The translations under genes were made by a program, and so were the position numbers. Positions 10,074 through 22,330 of a stretch of 64,000 nt of DNA are shown here, piece by piece. The stretch comes from Tulasnella sp. 424. Lineage: Eukaryota > Basidiomycota > Agaricomycetes > Cantharellales > Tulasnellaceae. The notes under the pieces were generated by a model. The model did no database searches. It had not been told where the DNA came from and saw nothing but the letters and a program-made list of their open reading frames with translations. Every line of letters starts with the position of its first letter. Positions within the stretch are counted from its first letter, which is position 1. The stretch is taken from the NCBI GenBank assembly GCA_019633425.1, contig WSUB01000061.1:62001-126000 (forward strand), written 5' to 3'.

Positions 10074-11609
10074 TTAGAATCCATTGCCCATAAAGAAACT
10101 TGCAAGCTTGGAAAGTCCCCAGAGTACGGTTCCGCTGATGATGGGCAAGGACAAGTTGTCGTCGATTTTGCCAAGGTCTACGCGTAAATGAACGGGGTAA
10201 GCCGGTCAGTGCGCTGTGACAAACAACGAGCAATGGTACGCGTTTCTTACCAAGAGCCTCGGCAACACCTGACACCAAACCAGTAACAGCTCCAACGAGA
10301 GTCAAGCTGGTCCATCCGCCACTAATGGCACCAACACCAGGTTGCTCGTCCCACTTCCAGCTGACGGCGCCCCATGTGTCAGCGGCTTCGACTGAGTATC
10401 CTTGCCATGCTGGCACTGCCCAGCCCCAGAATCCAATGGCGACAACGGCACCCGTGAGTACGGCTGCCGCGAATCCGGCGAAGGACTTTCTCGGTGCGAG
10501 TGGAAGGCCAACAAGCTTGCGTGGAAGCGGCCAGGTGTATTTGCCGTACAGGCGGCCGAACGTAGACGCGGCGGTGTCACACCATGATAAGCTGAAATAG
10601 CATGTGAATATCGTTAGCTGTCGCCCCATGGGAAGAAGGTGCGATAATAGACGTACATGAGGATGGACATTACAGCGATGTCGCGAGGCAGTACCGCCAG
10701 GGCGTATATGACGCCAACCTGAAGTGTGCAGAACGTCAGTAAACACACCTCAAATGCATCCCAGCCGGATACGCACCATATACCAAATAACGCCATTGGT
10801 CGTGTGTCTCTCGCTCTCCCTCATGAGGAACCCAACAGCCTTTTCGTAAAGCTTCTCGAAGCGCCGACTCCTAAGCCGCAACACATCGGTGGGGACGATG
10901 ACGGCGAGGGATGCTGCGAGGGAGTAGACTATCGGCTTGACGTTGTCTGGACGTTGAGAGTACAGGTAGATCACGCCGAAACCTAATAAAAGAAGATGAG
11001 CGAGTGAGCGGTCAGATTGCGAGGGCGAGAGATAACAGCGAGTGGCTTGGTGCGCCGGTGTTGCAGTTTAGACCGGTGAGAATTGTCCTCGGACGCCGGT
11101 GCCCAACATGAATAGGAGCTCGTTCGTGGACGCGAGACGCAGCGTGCACCTCGCAGGGAGAGCTGGTACCACCAAGACAGCTCGAGAGTAGTTGAAGAGA
11201 GACGCGACGTACCTATTGAGCTATGGAGCACCTTTCTTGGGATCTCCCACTCGTCAACAACACGCTTCATAATCCCGGTCCACTCCTCAAACGTAGTAGA
11301 ATCGCTGTCTGACGTGAAATTTGACCTCGAGTCGTCATCTGGGTCGGAATTGCTGCTGCTGTCCGAGGGAGTGATGATGCCGTTTCCAGTGTGTGGAGAG
11401 CCGTTGGAGAGCGTCTTCTTCTTTGTTCGTCTACGGCGAGCGACACCACCGTTTGCTGCTCCGGCCTTGGCTAACCCATTTGTGAGATCGTTCATGGACG
11501 GGATTTCGTGGAAGTCGGATGGGTCAGCTTTGGGAAGCTTGGAGCTCCTCTTTGATAACGTCGGACTAGGAGGTGAGAGGCGCTGTTGCTGTGGACTTCT
11601 GGCGGACAT
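10074..11609 (-). CDS. DGK1: CTP-dependent diacylglycerol kinase, DGK1-like
   Basis: Predicted ER/nuclear-membrane enzyme that phosphorylates diacylglycerol to phosphatidate with CTP, as yeast Dgk1 does, so balancing phosphatidate used for membrane growth. Exons (minus): 11609-11213, 10982-10777, 10718-10657, 10591-10251 and 10177-10074, 369 residues. Residues 1-130 are a Ser/Thr-rich, low-complexity cytosolic leader with a basic patch (RRRRTKKK) and an acidic run. The conserved domain starts at EWEIPRKVLHSSIGF and continues with VIVPTDVLRLR, then the signature SWCDTAAS-FGR, RKSFAGF, and several hydrophobic helices (VLTGAVVAIGFWGW; WTSLTLVGAVTGLVSG). The end, DDNLSLPIISGTVLW, is typical of the dolichol-kinase/DGK1 superfamily. 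All motifs are intact. Its 5' half has been copied into the array downstream at least four times as debris. Related SEC59 dolichol kinase is an alternative, but the leader and motif order favour DGK1. Confidence 0.85.
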
Positions 11610-12488
11610 GGACCGACACTGTCAGGGAAAAGGAGAGGGATGATTCGAGGGGAGGTTGACTAGCGGAGGATGTCAGGGTAAGAAGATGGCGGCGGGTGTA
11701 GAGAAAAAATGAGTGGCTGTCGAGGTCCCCTGTAGTCGCTTAGGACGTAAGGCGAGGCGGTGCGTGGTTTTGGAATGCGCCGGTTTGGAGGGAAGCTTCG
11801 GTTTGGAACTTGAACAGAGCTTGGTGTACAGGTTGAGGGAATTGCAGACAGAGTGATGTCGGCTCCTCTCTGGCCTGCAGTATGACGAAGGATGGACGCG
11901 GTGAGGCGTTGGAGGTGTGGAGTGTCGTGGCTGGTGGATGTCGTGTCGCGTGCGAGCGCTGGGCAAAAACGCGTCGGCGTTTAAGGCCGAGTCGGCGATG
12001 ACATTTCAACCATCCTCAACCGTCTCACTCCTCCCCGTCAGGGGGTTTATCGCTGATCTCAAGTAACCACCGAATGCGCTTTGTAATGTAAAGAATCAGA
12101 ATAGCTCAAAGTCGTGCCTCGATTTCGCTTAACTATCTGGATGGTACTTTTGCGGTATCCCAACTTTGTGGATGGTGACTCTGGTCCCATACATGCCGTT
12201 GGCAAATAAGACGGTCTTCGACGAAACCTCTTCCTTTGAACCTTTGGTCCCAATAGCTTGGCCGACATAACCGCTCCTGGCCAGCCGCACCTTTAGGAAG
12301 AGCCAGAGTAGCACATTCAGCACTAGAATGGCCTGAATCGAACTAGAGCCGATAACAAAATAAATTACAGTAAAATGTAAACTTACAGACTGTGTCTACT
12401 CGAGGCCAAATAATAGTTACAAAATCCAAGTGTCGCAGCAAGCTTAGAATTAGTCGGTGTGTCCCCAATATGACCCCTTGAGATCCAA
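11610..12488. repeat. DGK1 upstream region, duplicated in the array
   Basis: Promoter and 5' region of DGK1 followed by the 3' flank of acyltransferase A. Blocks of it recur: 11640-12060 resembles 21280-21880 and 44292-44700, and 12060-12360 (tgcgctttgtaatgtaaagaatc and following) recurs at 21890-22205 and, more diverged, at 44750-45010. Weakly similar sequence also lies near 36850-37000 and 46860-46990. It carries only short open frames whose reading is not kept between copies, so it is treated as noncoding. It is one edge of the duplicated unit. Confidence 0.6.
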
Positions 12489-14391
12489 TTATAAACGTGC
12501 GGCAGGTTTGCCGACCAGGAACTCCTCGAGGCCTCCCAGCAAGTCTTTCCACCATGCCTCCACCATGCCGTCCTTGAAACCATTCACATCGTACTCAAGG
12601 GTCAGGGTCAGCTTACTAGCAAAGGTGTGTGCAAACAGCAGCAGTCCTCCAGGACGGATACGCGTTCCCCCTGTCAACGAGTGCAATTGAATGGATGGAT
12701 AGTCCTTATGGATATAAATCCCGTCGAGATCTCCATGGTGGGACAGGCCGAGGAGTGCTGCGGGCGGAGGGGTGAATTTCTCTGCGATAGTTGGCGAGGA
12801 GGACGGTGTAGGAGGGGGCATGGGAAGACCGAACTCCTTCGCATCATCTTCGACAGCAAGCGCCTTGGCGGTTTCGCTTCTTTGTCTGGCCATCTCCCGA
12901 ACTCGTGTGGCAAGCATAGGGTGTCTAGCGGCTCGAGCACTTTGAGCTTTTGCGAAACGGGCTCGGTGCCAGAACGTCGAGCGCAGAGCTTTCCACGGGG
13001 GCTTATAACCCGAGAAAGATGTGGAGGGAAGAAATGAGGGGAGAATGATGTTGAAAAATCCAAGAGCTGAGATCCAATACGAAGAGTCGGAGGGCAACAA
13101 GTATGGACGCAGGTTGAGGGCCGTGTACATCATTCTAGAGCGAAGACATCGAAGGGTAAACGTTAGTACTTTTGATGAATGGTAAATTAGGCATTGGGAG
13201 GGGCGTACATTGGCAAATCTGTGCGCAGTTCCACTCCTCGCTCAAGCTGCGTGCGGGTCCAAGCGAGAGCACAAAGAGCAAACAACGTATTGGAGACCGA
13301 GACCCCTTGAGATTTGCACTTTCGCAGTATCGTCCTGGATGTAGACTCATCGAAAGTGATGGTTTGCACAGTTATCTTGCGATTCGCGCCATCGTTTCGA
13401 GGCAAAACATGGCCGCCCTGTTGATATGCAAGGCATTGAGATCCTTTTTGAACGCTTGGGGTAAGGGATTGTATGTGAACTCACGATATGTTTCCTCGAG
13501 CTATTCAGGAAGTCGACTCTTCCGGCCGCCTTTCTGAACGCCCCTCGTACTGGGGGGAGTCTCTCCTCAACAGGAGGAGGAAGAACGACCGCAGTGGATC
13601 CAGAACCCCACCGGGCTTGCCATTCTCTGCGAACCAATTCTTCCAACTCCGTGGCCGTGCACACAGATCCCATTTTCGTTCCGGCAATCGTCGTGAAAAC
13701 CTCGTTTGCGAGTCGATGGGAAGCCGTACCGTCTGAGCTAAAATGAGCCGCGCTGATAAAAAGGGAAAACTCGGCGTCATCTTTTTCAGTTGCCGGAGAG
13801 TTTTCTGTAAGGGTGAGGTATGAGAGGCGATTATTCCCTAGAAGCCTCCTTCCGTTGAGGTAACGATCCAAGATTTCATCCCTCGAGACGTCCTTTTGGA
13901 GCTTTAAGAGGGCAGAGGCTTTCCGTATGGCATCGGCAGGCGAAGTAGGTGCGGTGTAAGAGAACCTGGCACTTGAATAATCAGTGTCAAACGGGGAACC
14001 GTTTGATAGAGGGGGGATCACGTGAGCCGCGATGGGTGGATGGCGCAGCAGAAGAAGGGCCCAAGTGGCGAGAACGCGTCTTGGAGCGAATAGATGCCGA
14101 GGGGCACGAAACCCGAGATACAGGCCCCTGATCGGATGGGAATAATGGTCAAACAAGGGTGACATAGACCGAGAGAGCTGCAACGAAGAACGAACATATC
14201 GTTGACACCGTCTGCACGCGAGGGGAGGTAATACGAGAGCTCAGTGTCACCCATGAGGCGTTCAAAGGTTCGTGGTTGGAGGAGCGCATCACCATCTGTG
14301 TGTTGTTGTTGTTGGGATGCCTGAAAATGGCGAGCGTCGCGGTCAACTATCCTCTGGAATTTGCCACCAAGGAGAAAAGGATGCTCACCAT
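12489..14391 (-). CDS. CoA-dependent acyltransferase-like protein (HxxxDG family), copy A
   Basis: Predicted acyltransferase of the chloramphenicol-acetyltransferase fold (condensation/alcohol acetyltransferase/BAHD superfamily), 541 residues. Exons (minus): 14391-14389, 14320-14196, 14127-13485, 13417-13209 and 13134-12489. The N-terminus has the family-like block ERLMGDTELSYYLPSR-GVNDM, then GFRAPRHLF. The catalytic motif is AHFSSDG: His about residue 170 as general base, with the Asp-Gly needed for the fold. A second-half motif is TITFDESTSRTILRKCKSQGVSVSN, usual for the bridging helix. The initiator ATG is the last codon before intron 1, so exon 1 contributes only Met; both copies support this, because the upstream frame has a stop and the intron carries an indel between copies. 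Donor and acceptor substrates are unknown. It lies upstream-to-downstream with DUF6535 genes, all on the minus strand. Confidence 0.75.
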
Positions 14392-15611
14392 ACGGAATTA
14401 ATTTTCTGGCTGTGGCATGAGACGGGGGCCTTTTAAGGATCAGCTGGAGTAGCGAGAAGAGGGAGTTGGATAGTAGATAAATCCGAGAATACGCGTTGGG
14501 TTTGATGCTAAGGGGGAGACAGAGAGAACCGCACCGGGGGGGGGGGGTCTTCGACGCGCTTTTGGTTGGCTTAATGGTCATTGCAAGGTGTTCTTTTTAT
14601 GGTGTTATCTAGGGTACGACCATCTTTCCTTGATGTGCCTGAGTCGGCCCTTAAGTTCAGCGGGTCGACACTGCTGGATAAAAAAAGATACGCAAAGAGG
14701 GCATTTTGGATCAGGTGGATGGAGTGACTAGTCGCTCGTATCCATTGAGAGAACCACCTTTGCTGATTTTTGCAAATTTCCCTCGCCGAGCAAGATATGT
14801 TGTATTCAATGCATAACGATGTATATATGTGTGGTTGAAGGACGTCCGAGAGACGTGGTAAGGTGCCGTTGCTGAGTGGAGGGGGGGGGATATTTTCGTC
14901 TCAGTTAACGCCCCTGACCGCCTGGCCCTGAGAAGTGTTCACACAGGGAGGGTATAACGAACGTCGAAGGACCGGTGGGGAAATCGCGTCGATTCAGAAA
15001 TTTTTTTGATTCAACGGGCATAATCCGTAATTCCAGACATCCTTCTCCCGCCGTCAACGTTACGGTGCCTTGGTCATGAGACCGCCGCTTCGTGGACGAC
15101 CCTCACTTGGGAGGATCAAGGCAAATCCGAGGACACCAGTTTTACTTGGGTCGCATGTGCCGCGCGTCCCGCATGATATTCGGGTATGAGGTTCCTTCGC
15201 TGTTTACCTAATGAACATATCTAAAGACAAGTAACGGAAAAGGTCTAGATCCTACACGTCGGTCGTGATCCTGACGGCGACAGCGTAGAGGTAAGGTCCC
15301 TGACCGACAACTTGGCGATGGCGGCGCACATCCGATGGGAAGGAGTGTTCTCAATAAAACTACCCCAACTATTTAAATTCCGAATGCTACTCGAGTGCAT
15401 TTTCAAGGGTGTCGACACCCTTGAAACCTGCATCAGACGGTTAGAACAAGTAGAGTGTCTTCATTGATTTAGCCGTCCTCCTTTCTTCTGCGGGGAGGCG
15501 AGAGATGTACTAGAGTAGACCTAGTAGTATGATACACAGCAACACGAGCGCAAAGTTGCCCTAGCTCAGTCACACTACTCGAAACCTACTAACCCTGACC
15601 GAAAACACAAA
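14392..15611. other. Spacer between acyltransferase A and DUF6535 gene 1
   Basis: Contains the acyltransferase promoter, with an 11-G run at about 14538-14548 (10 G in copy B). Much of the block is repeated at 24404-25795. Near 15350-15475 there is a decayed version of a small plus-strand open frame that stays open at 25445-25687 and 30859-31068 (motif FRMLLECIFK). Nothing else supported. Confidence 0.45.
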
Positions 15612-18600
15612 CTATAAAACCAATTGTTCATCGAAAACATATGGCCGAGAGCATACCGACGCGGCGTCCGAAAGTCCATAGGGTTCGTAGTCCCAGATGA
15701 TCTGCTGGGAAGCCTCATAGGCGGATTGTAAAGGATAGATAACCTCGGCTCGCCTTTTTAGCTTAGCGAAAACACTTCTGACTGCGATGTCCGCATTACA
15801 AGCGATGAAGGCGGAGAGCGGTAGATGCTCTTGGAGGTACTTGATGAGCTGGACGAACCTAAGCACATCGGCGATTTTAACGTCGGAAGCCTCCAGCAAC
15901 CTTTTGATGTGAGCACTGGAAGGGCGGATTACGGGGAGCATCTCCTGTGTTGGCCACTGGATGTCAGGGGCATCCTTCGTGTCGTTCCACGCTTCTAGCA
16001 TTATTTCGACAGCTCTTCCGAGAAGGTTCCTCCATTCAGGATGCAGCAGCTCCCTCTTCTTGTTGATATGCAGGATCGCTTCCGCAGCTGCTAGGGGAAG
16101 CCCTACATGGGCAAGGCTCTTCGACCAGTAGAAGGAATCCTCGATTGCGATTTTGACGACATCGAGCACTCGAGCACCCTTATCCCAAGTCTGGGGTTGT
16201 CTTAAGATGACAACGAGCCTGGTACCGAGTCCAACCTCCCTCCATAGTGTTTTCAAGGGCGGCTTGAACCAGCGTTCCTTGTTTACAACGAAGAGCTTGA
16301 GCCACCTGGCCCGGCTTTCAGGTGTTTCCATGGCCAAGCTGGAGGAAATGTGGGCCGCTATCTGACGATGGTTTTCTAAACCATCCATGAGCTGATCCTC
16401 CGGTAAGGAATTCGACAGCCACTCGAACAATTCGAGGACGGATTCTGGACCAGGGCCCTGCCCCTCCAACTTTGGAGATTGAAACTCTGCAATAATTCCA
16501 TCGCAGGTATCCCATAACCACACAAGGACTTCCTTTGGAATCTCACCATTAGTCGTTTTAAATGCCTCCAGCACCTCCCGGACACTTCCCCTTGTCTGAA
16601 GTTGGAGCGTCTCGGCGAGCTTGCTACCAAGTCCGGCATCCACCCACCAGACGAAGGAGCGTGGAATCCTCCAAGGTCGCCCCCTTCCACCGACAGCGAA
16701 CAGCTGCATCCACCTTGCTTGTATTCGAGGGCGATGATCTGTCAGCCCCGTAATGACAGACGAGACAACGTGAGGATGCTTCTCAAATCCGTCCAGTGGC
16801 GCAGTGAGCTGCAGCGACAGCGCCAGCCATTCAACTGTCGCAAGTGCGAAGTCTGGCGCGAGTTTTTCAATCGCCGGCGAGGATGTGCCCAATTTCACCA
16901 TCATGCCGTCAAAAGCGCGCCAATAATCCTCCAATTTCCAGTGGTCCCATGCCCGAATCGGGCTCCTCCAGGGTGTTTTTGGATCAAACCAATGTTTTTC
17001 CAGAATCGAATAGCCTGACGAGGTTCGCAAGCAATCGGAGGGGATGATGGCGCGAAGGGCGAGCAACGATTCTACCGAGAATTTGTCCAATTTATGATCC
17101 GACGAAACCTGGTTGACGTTGGGGGAGCCGTGCACATCGAATATGAACTCGATCACCGAGTACACCAGTAGTGATGCGAGCTCGTCCCGAAGCTGGTCTG
17201 GCGTCGCAATATGACGGATCTCTTGCAGGAACGACGAGTATATTTCAATCGCATTGGTCTCTGAGTGGGATCGCTGGAGCGACCGAAGGGCGTGCGCGGC
17301 GTTGTAACATGCGGACGTGACCCGCTTGTCAAGTAGGCTGATATCGAGCGTACTCATCAATATCAGGAGCTTCTCCCAGCTACGCGATTTTGAATACAAA
17401 TTTTGCGTGGTTGCCAACGCATGGAGGAAAGCTACGTGGGCCAAGAAGTCCGTGTCCGTTTCCTTGGTCGTTTCTTTCGTGGCGTTTCTTCTGGCGGCCA
17501 TCTCGAGCCCGAATACGAAACTTTCAAAAATGCCACGCTGTTGACCGGTTGCCCCATCTGCTTGAATGTTCCAACCAGCAGCAACATCAGGGCGGAAAAG
17601 AACGAGGCGCGATAGAGCTCGTCCGAAACCCTCGACCATCTCCCGGTTGGGTTCGGTAGGCTGGAACTGCCAGCTCTCAAATGACTCCCGTGCCAGTCGC
17701 AATAGACGCTGGCAAGCAGCTTGACTCTGGAGAATAGACTCGCACCCGGCATCGTCGAAAGTGATTATGAACTTCACGGCCGCCAGTCGATCCCCCCGAC
17801 TAGAGGTTGTCTCAATTAGCCAACCAACCGCTTGGGCATTTGAAATCTTCTCCTCCGTAATCTTCTCCCCATTTCCTGCTTCTTCCTCGTGGGTGTTGAT
17901 GGAGGATGGGAGCCGGAGCCAATTGCTAGGACTCCGGGTTATGAACCGCATGAGGGAATCCTTCCATTTACGCAGCGTCGCCCCCATGGAGTTCTTCGTA
18001 TGGTAGCCGCTTGGTTGCCGGACACGTTTCCGATATGCAGAAACTCGGAGTCCAACCGACCGCAAAGCACGCGATGCTGCGCTTTGGTATGGACAAAGGG
18101 GCGAGATGGCACCCGCCAGAACTGTGACGAACCATACTCCAAGGGCGAGGCCCAGCACTGCAATTAGAAGTCCCGCGACGGCCCTATTGATGGGGAAGAG
18201 GTAGACGGCAAGGCCGGCGAAGAAGAGCGTCACCGAAAAGACGAGGAGATTGGGTAGAAACAAGATTGTGCCCTCCAAATGCCATTGCTGAATGCCATTG
18301 AACTTGCTCTGTCGAAGGCGTCCTTGCTCTTCCGACAGACCCGTCTGACCTGTCCGGTCGAAGCTCTGAAGCCATTCCTTGCCCAACATTGCCCCCATTG
18401 CTGCGAGTAGACTGCAGCATAGACTAGCGTAGAGTAGGAAGTTGACGGCAATGGAAGACAATTGTGGAGAGAAGGGTGTTCCGTCGGACGTTGTTAGGTT
18501 GGACGTTGTTGAGGTGGTATTGTCGAGTATCTTGGCGATGTGTTCTAAAAGGGCGTTGGTCTTGTCAGCTGGGCCGGGGGATAGGTCGGACATTGTCATC

Positions 18601-19236
18601 GAGATGAAAGTAGTATTGATTGCGGAAAATAGCGCCGCCTTCGAATCGTTGGTGCAAATGGTTCCGATGGTGGTTAGCTGAATAGATGGGATATGAACGA
18701 CTCCAAGAACTCACGAAGATGAGGAGAACATCCAGATTGCCGTTGAGATTCTCGGACAATTTTTTGTCTATAATGTCGGCCAGTTTATCGTAACGTTCCC
18801 AGAATTCAGCTCTCTGACTCAATCCGGGCGGTGCCTTTTGCTGAACACGACCACCGGTCGCAAGTTCATCTCCGCTCGGAACCAGCGTGGTGTCCGTAGG
18901 CTCCTGGGATCTCGTTGCTCCTCCATTCATTGCTCGACGAGTACCATTGGAAGCAGAACCGGATAGGACCTGTTTGTCCACAGCCGCCGGAGGCTGCAGC
19001 AACTCTGGGTCGCTGGTCAGCGGTTGCTCAGGCTCGCGCCCTCTCTGATGAGTAGGCCCACTGCCATCCGTCCGTTGCGCCATCTTTTTTATCCTATCTA
19101 TTTCCCCCTCTTTTCCTTCTCGGGTCTTGGCCCCGGCGCTAACCCCTGAGCCAACTTTGCCAGGCCCGATCGGAGAATGGGGTACTCCGCTTCCCGGGGG
19201 AGAAATGAGCACCAAGGGAATGTCTTGGTCGTCCAT
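15612..19236 (-). CDS. DUF6535 membrane protein, paralogue 1
   Basis: Member of the agaricomycete DUF6535 family; function unknown. Two exons (minus), 19236-18715 and 18638-15612, about 1182 residues, with a phase-0 intron at a position shared by all five intact paralogues. The N-terminal 120 residues are Pro/Gly/Ser-rich and disordered. The DUF6535 core follows: EFWERYDKLADIIDKKLSENLNGNLDVLLIF, continuing across the intron into FSAINTTFIS. Four hydrophobic helices are visible: LLIFAALFSAINTTFIS, SIAVNFLLYASLCCSLLAA, LFLPNLLVFSVTLFFAGLA and LLIAVLGLALGVWFVTVLAG. GKEWLQSFDRTGQTG between helices 2 and 3 is strongly conserved. The remaining 900 residues are helical-repeat-like without recognised domain, presumably cytosolic. 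Minus strand, between acyltransferase A and a GMD pseudogene. Membrane location is inferred from the hydrophobic runs. Confidence 0.82.
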
Positions 19237-19570
19237 GGATGCGTGAGCTGGGCTGTAGCTCGAATTTCTACGGGATGTGTGGACTGGGTGGTTGTCTGTG
19301 GTTGTCGTTCCTTACCAACACGAGGCGACCGACGTGTTTGACTCGTGTTTGGGAATCATCGCGGATTAACCCGGTTCCCAGGACGAATCGACCTTCGATG
19401 AATAACGAAGATTTACACATACAGTAAAATAAATAAATTGCAGGCAGTATGAGATCATTGGGAGTTAAGCTCAATGGCACAATAGCAAGGACCCATCATT
19501 GTGCAAAAACACTAGGCCTAAGACGAACGGCAGACGCAGACACAACAAAAACGCGAAGGGCAGAAAACCT
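19237..19570. promoter_or_regulatory. Upstream region of DUF6535 gene 1
   Basis: No gene. The block around 19380-19450 (acacatacagtaaaataa and nearby) recurs upstream of paralogues 2 and 3 at 29230-29290 and 34890-34950, so the DUF6535 promoter was copied with the gene. No TATA box can be assigned with confidence. Confidence 0.45.
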
Positions 19571-21285
19571 CTAGCTAACGTCCCCAATGAGATTAGCAGC
19601 CAGCTTGAAGGCCGGCTTCCGTCACTTCCTTGACGAGCGAGTCAAAGTCCACCTTGCGCTTTCAGCCGAGCTTCTTCTCGGCTTTGGCAGGGTTTCCGTG
19701 CAGAAATCTAAGAGGAAAGAGCGGGTGAAACTTAGCCTAGGAGTTTACGAGGGATCACGACGACCGAAAACTCACTCGACTTCAGTGGGACGGAAGTACT
19801 TGGGATCGACGCGGACGATGACTGGGCCGGTCTCGGCGTCCTTGCCGCTTCCTTTGACGCCAGACATTTCCCACATACAGGGTTATGTTCTGATTAGGAA
19901 ATGGTAGGTAAACACGGGAATGTGAAACATGGTACTTGACGGTGATGCCAACGACGGCAAATGACCTTTCGACGAAGTCGCGGACAGGTGGGGTCTCGCC
20001 GGTCGCAAAAACGAAGTCTTCGGACTGCTCCTGTTGAAGCATTCGCCACATTCCTTCGACGTAGTCCGCGGCTGGCAAAGTCGAACGGCGTATATCAGTT
20101 TCTGTTGGAATGCAGTCGCTGACGTCCTTTATGATGCAGTCGATGACGTCTTTATCGTGTCCCCAGTCACGCTTGGCGTTAAGGTTACTGAGATACAAGC
20201 ACGACTGCTTCCCAGGCTTGATCTCTGCAACAACTTGACTAATTTTGCGAGTGACGAAGGTTCGGCCTCGTCAAGGGCTGAAAGACCGGGTGACGTTGGC
20301 GACTCAGAAGCGGGAGAAACAGCCAAGATATGCCGAAACGCACCTCTCGTGACTGAACAGGATACCGTTGCAAGCATACATGCCGTACGCTTCCCTGTAG
20401 TTTACGGTGATCCAGTAGGCATAGAGTTTGGCAACGCCGTAGGGGCTACGACGATACAATGGCGTGGTCTCCGATTGAGGTGTTTCGACGACTTTTCCGT
20501 AAAGCTCAGAGGCTTGGTAGAACCGAACGAATTTCTCGAAGCCGACGGTCCTGATCGGGTCGAGCAGTCGAAGAGTCCTGAGTCCCCCGTGCAAGTCACG
20601 TGCCACAGCGAGACCGTGATTATGAGCCATTTATGTTGGAGGGATGGGTGAGTGGGTAAAGCACAACTTACCAGTGTACTCAGACATCTCGAAAGAGACT
20701 TTGACGTGGCTCTGGGCACCGAGGTTGTACACCGAGGTAGGGCGAACCTGGGGCGAGGATGTAGACCAGGTTGGTGCTATCGTTGAGATCACCATGATGC
20801 AGTTTCATCTTGTTGGGACCTGTTCACGCTCGGAACGCACCAATAATGGCAGGGCAGACGAGAGGTGAGCACGCAAAGCTCAGCTGGATGGTGCTCTCGT
20901 TGATCCTTGACGGAGGGTAGGACCGCAGTCAATATTGCGATCGCAGCTCCAGTACACGCGGAGACGAGTACACACCGCATACAGATGCTGTAATCGACTA
21001 GTATTGAAATTAGAATATCGATGAATGATGCCATGGACCTCATAACCATGCCCAGCAGCAGTTCAGCTCTAAATGCCCAGAAGTGCGACGCGCCAGTCGT
21101 TCGCACGTGTCAGAAGGAGTGGGGGATGTGCAGGAAAGTGATGTACGTACAGGTAGCTGCCATCTTGACCAATAGTACTTGTGAGAAGGACGACTTGTGC
21201 GTTTGCGATACTCGTTAATGTCTCCGTAATCTTTCGGAGAAGAGGAAAGTTGTGGATTGGACTGGGACAAGAACTTGGTGTACAT
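19571..21285 (-). pseudogene. GDP-mannose 4,6-dehydratase pseudogene, copy 1
   Basis: Nearly full-length relative of the intact GMD at 52314-54028, with exon order and intron sites still recognisable. It is broken in at least two ways. Near 21190-21200 an extra base sits just before the nucleotide-binding GxxGxxG motif, which itself has lost its first Gly (the intact copy reads GITGQDG). In the exon near 20730-20750 an extra C (GCCCCAGG against GCCCAGG) shifts the frame after [10 protein letters not shown]. Other parts remain readable: [12 protein letters not shown] near 20520, [18 protein letters not shown] near 20400 and [18 protein letters not shown] near 20050. Its 5' end differs from the intact gene and has another ATG at 21285. 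It marks the end of duplication unit 1. Confidence 0.8.
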
Positions 21286-22330
21286 GTTTAGGTTGAGGGA
21301 GTTGCAGACCGAGTGATGTCGCCTCTTCACTGGTTTGCCGCGAGAGACGGACTAGTCAGGCACAGGCGCTGGGGAGTCTAGTGGCTGGCGGACGTCACAC
21401 CTGTCACGTCCAACCGTTGAATTCAGCCGGAACAACGGCGGAAAAGTTGACTCTCGGCCCAATCACTTCAATTCGCTCACTTTACCCCTACAACGGGTCC
21501 AAAAAAAGCATAGAATGGCATTTAGTTAGTCTGATACATTGCTTATACGTGCATCGTATGCATGGTGTCAACGCAGGAGCGCATTGCTGTCTTTGCCATT
21601 GGCCGACGCGTCAGGGTCTACCTCGATTACGTATGAGAGAACTTGACCCCGATAAGGGACAATTGGTTAGTGACGTGGAGTAAACCGAAAAGTTTCTGTT
21701 TGGGTCCAATATGGATTCTCCTGGCGGAGGAGGTGTGGAGTACTTGTCGTGGCTGGTGAATCTCGTGTCGCGTGCGAGTGCTGGGCAAAAACGCGTCGGC
21801 GTTTAAGGCCGAGTCGGCAATGACATTTCCACCATCCTCAATCGTCTCACTCCTCCCCGTCAGGGGGTGTATCACTGATCTCAAGTAACCACCGAATGCG
21901 CTTTGTAATGTAAAGAATCAGAATAGCTCAAAGTCGTAGCCTCGATTTCGCTTAACTATCTGGATGTTACTTTTGCGGTATCCCAACTTTGCGCACGGTG
22001 ACTCTGGTCCCATACATGCCATTGGCAAATAAGACGGTCTTCGATATCTTCACTCGTCGCGAAACCTCTTCCTTTGAACCTTTGGTCCCAATAGCTTGGC
22101 CGACATAACTGCTCCTGGCCAGCCGCACCTTCAGAGTCCGTCAGGGAGACCCAGAGTGGCACATTCAGCACTAGAATGGCCTGAATCGAGCTAGAGCCGA
22201 TAACAAAATAAATTACAGTAAAATGTAAACTTACAAACTGTGTCTACTCGAGGCCAAATAATAGTTACAAAATCCAAGTGCCGCAGCAAGCATAGTCGGT
22301 GCGTCCCCAATATGACACCTTGAGATCCAA
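21286..22330. repeat. Duplicated spacer (DGK1-upstream-like to acyltransferase B 3' flank)
   Basis: 21286-21430 and 21690-21880 resemble the DGK1 upstream region (11830-12060). 21590-21700 recurs at about 36000-36150 and 43190-43320 (gccgacgcgtcagggtctacctcgatta). 21890-22330 is a close copy of 12060-12488. No gene supported. Confidence 0.55.

Noticed and set aside
14538..14548. G run as a deliberate regulatory or quadruplex element
   Set aside because: Single tract only; it occurs in both acyltransferase copies because they are duplicates, so conservation is not informative.
14018..14581. Longer first exon for acyltransferase A beginning at 14581
   Set aside because: Its frame runs through what is an intron (one-base indel in copy B at the same place) and does not join the conserved frame.
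18565..18714. Continuation of DUF6535 exon 1 past the splice site
   Set aside because: All paralogues have GTGAGTTC at this point and the core continues only after the intron.
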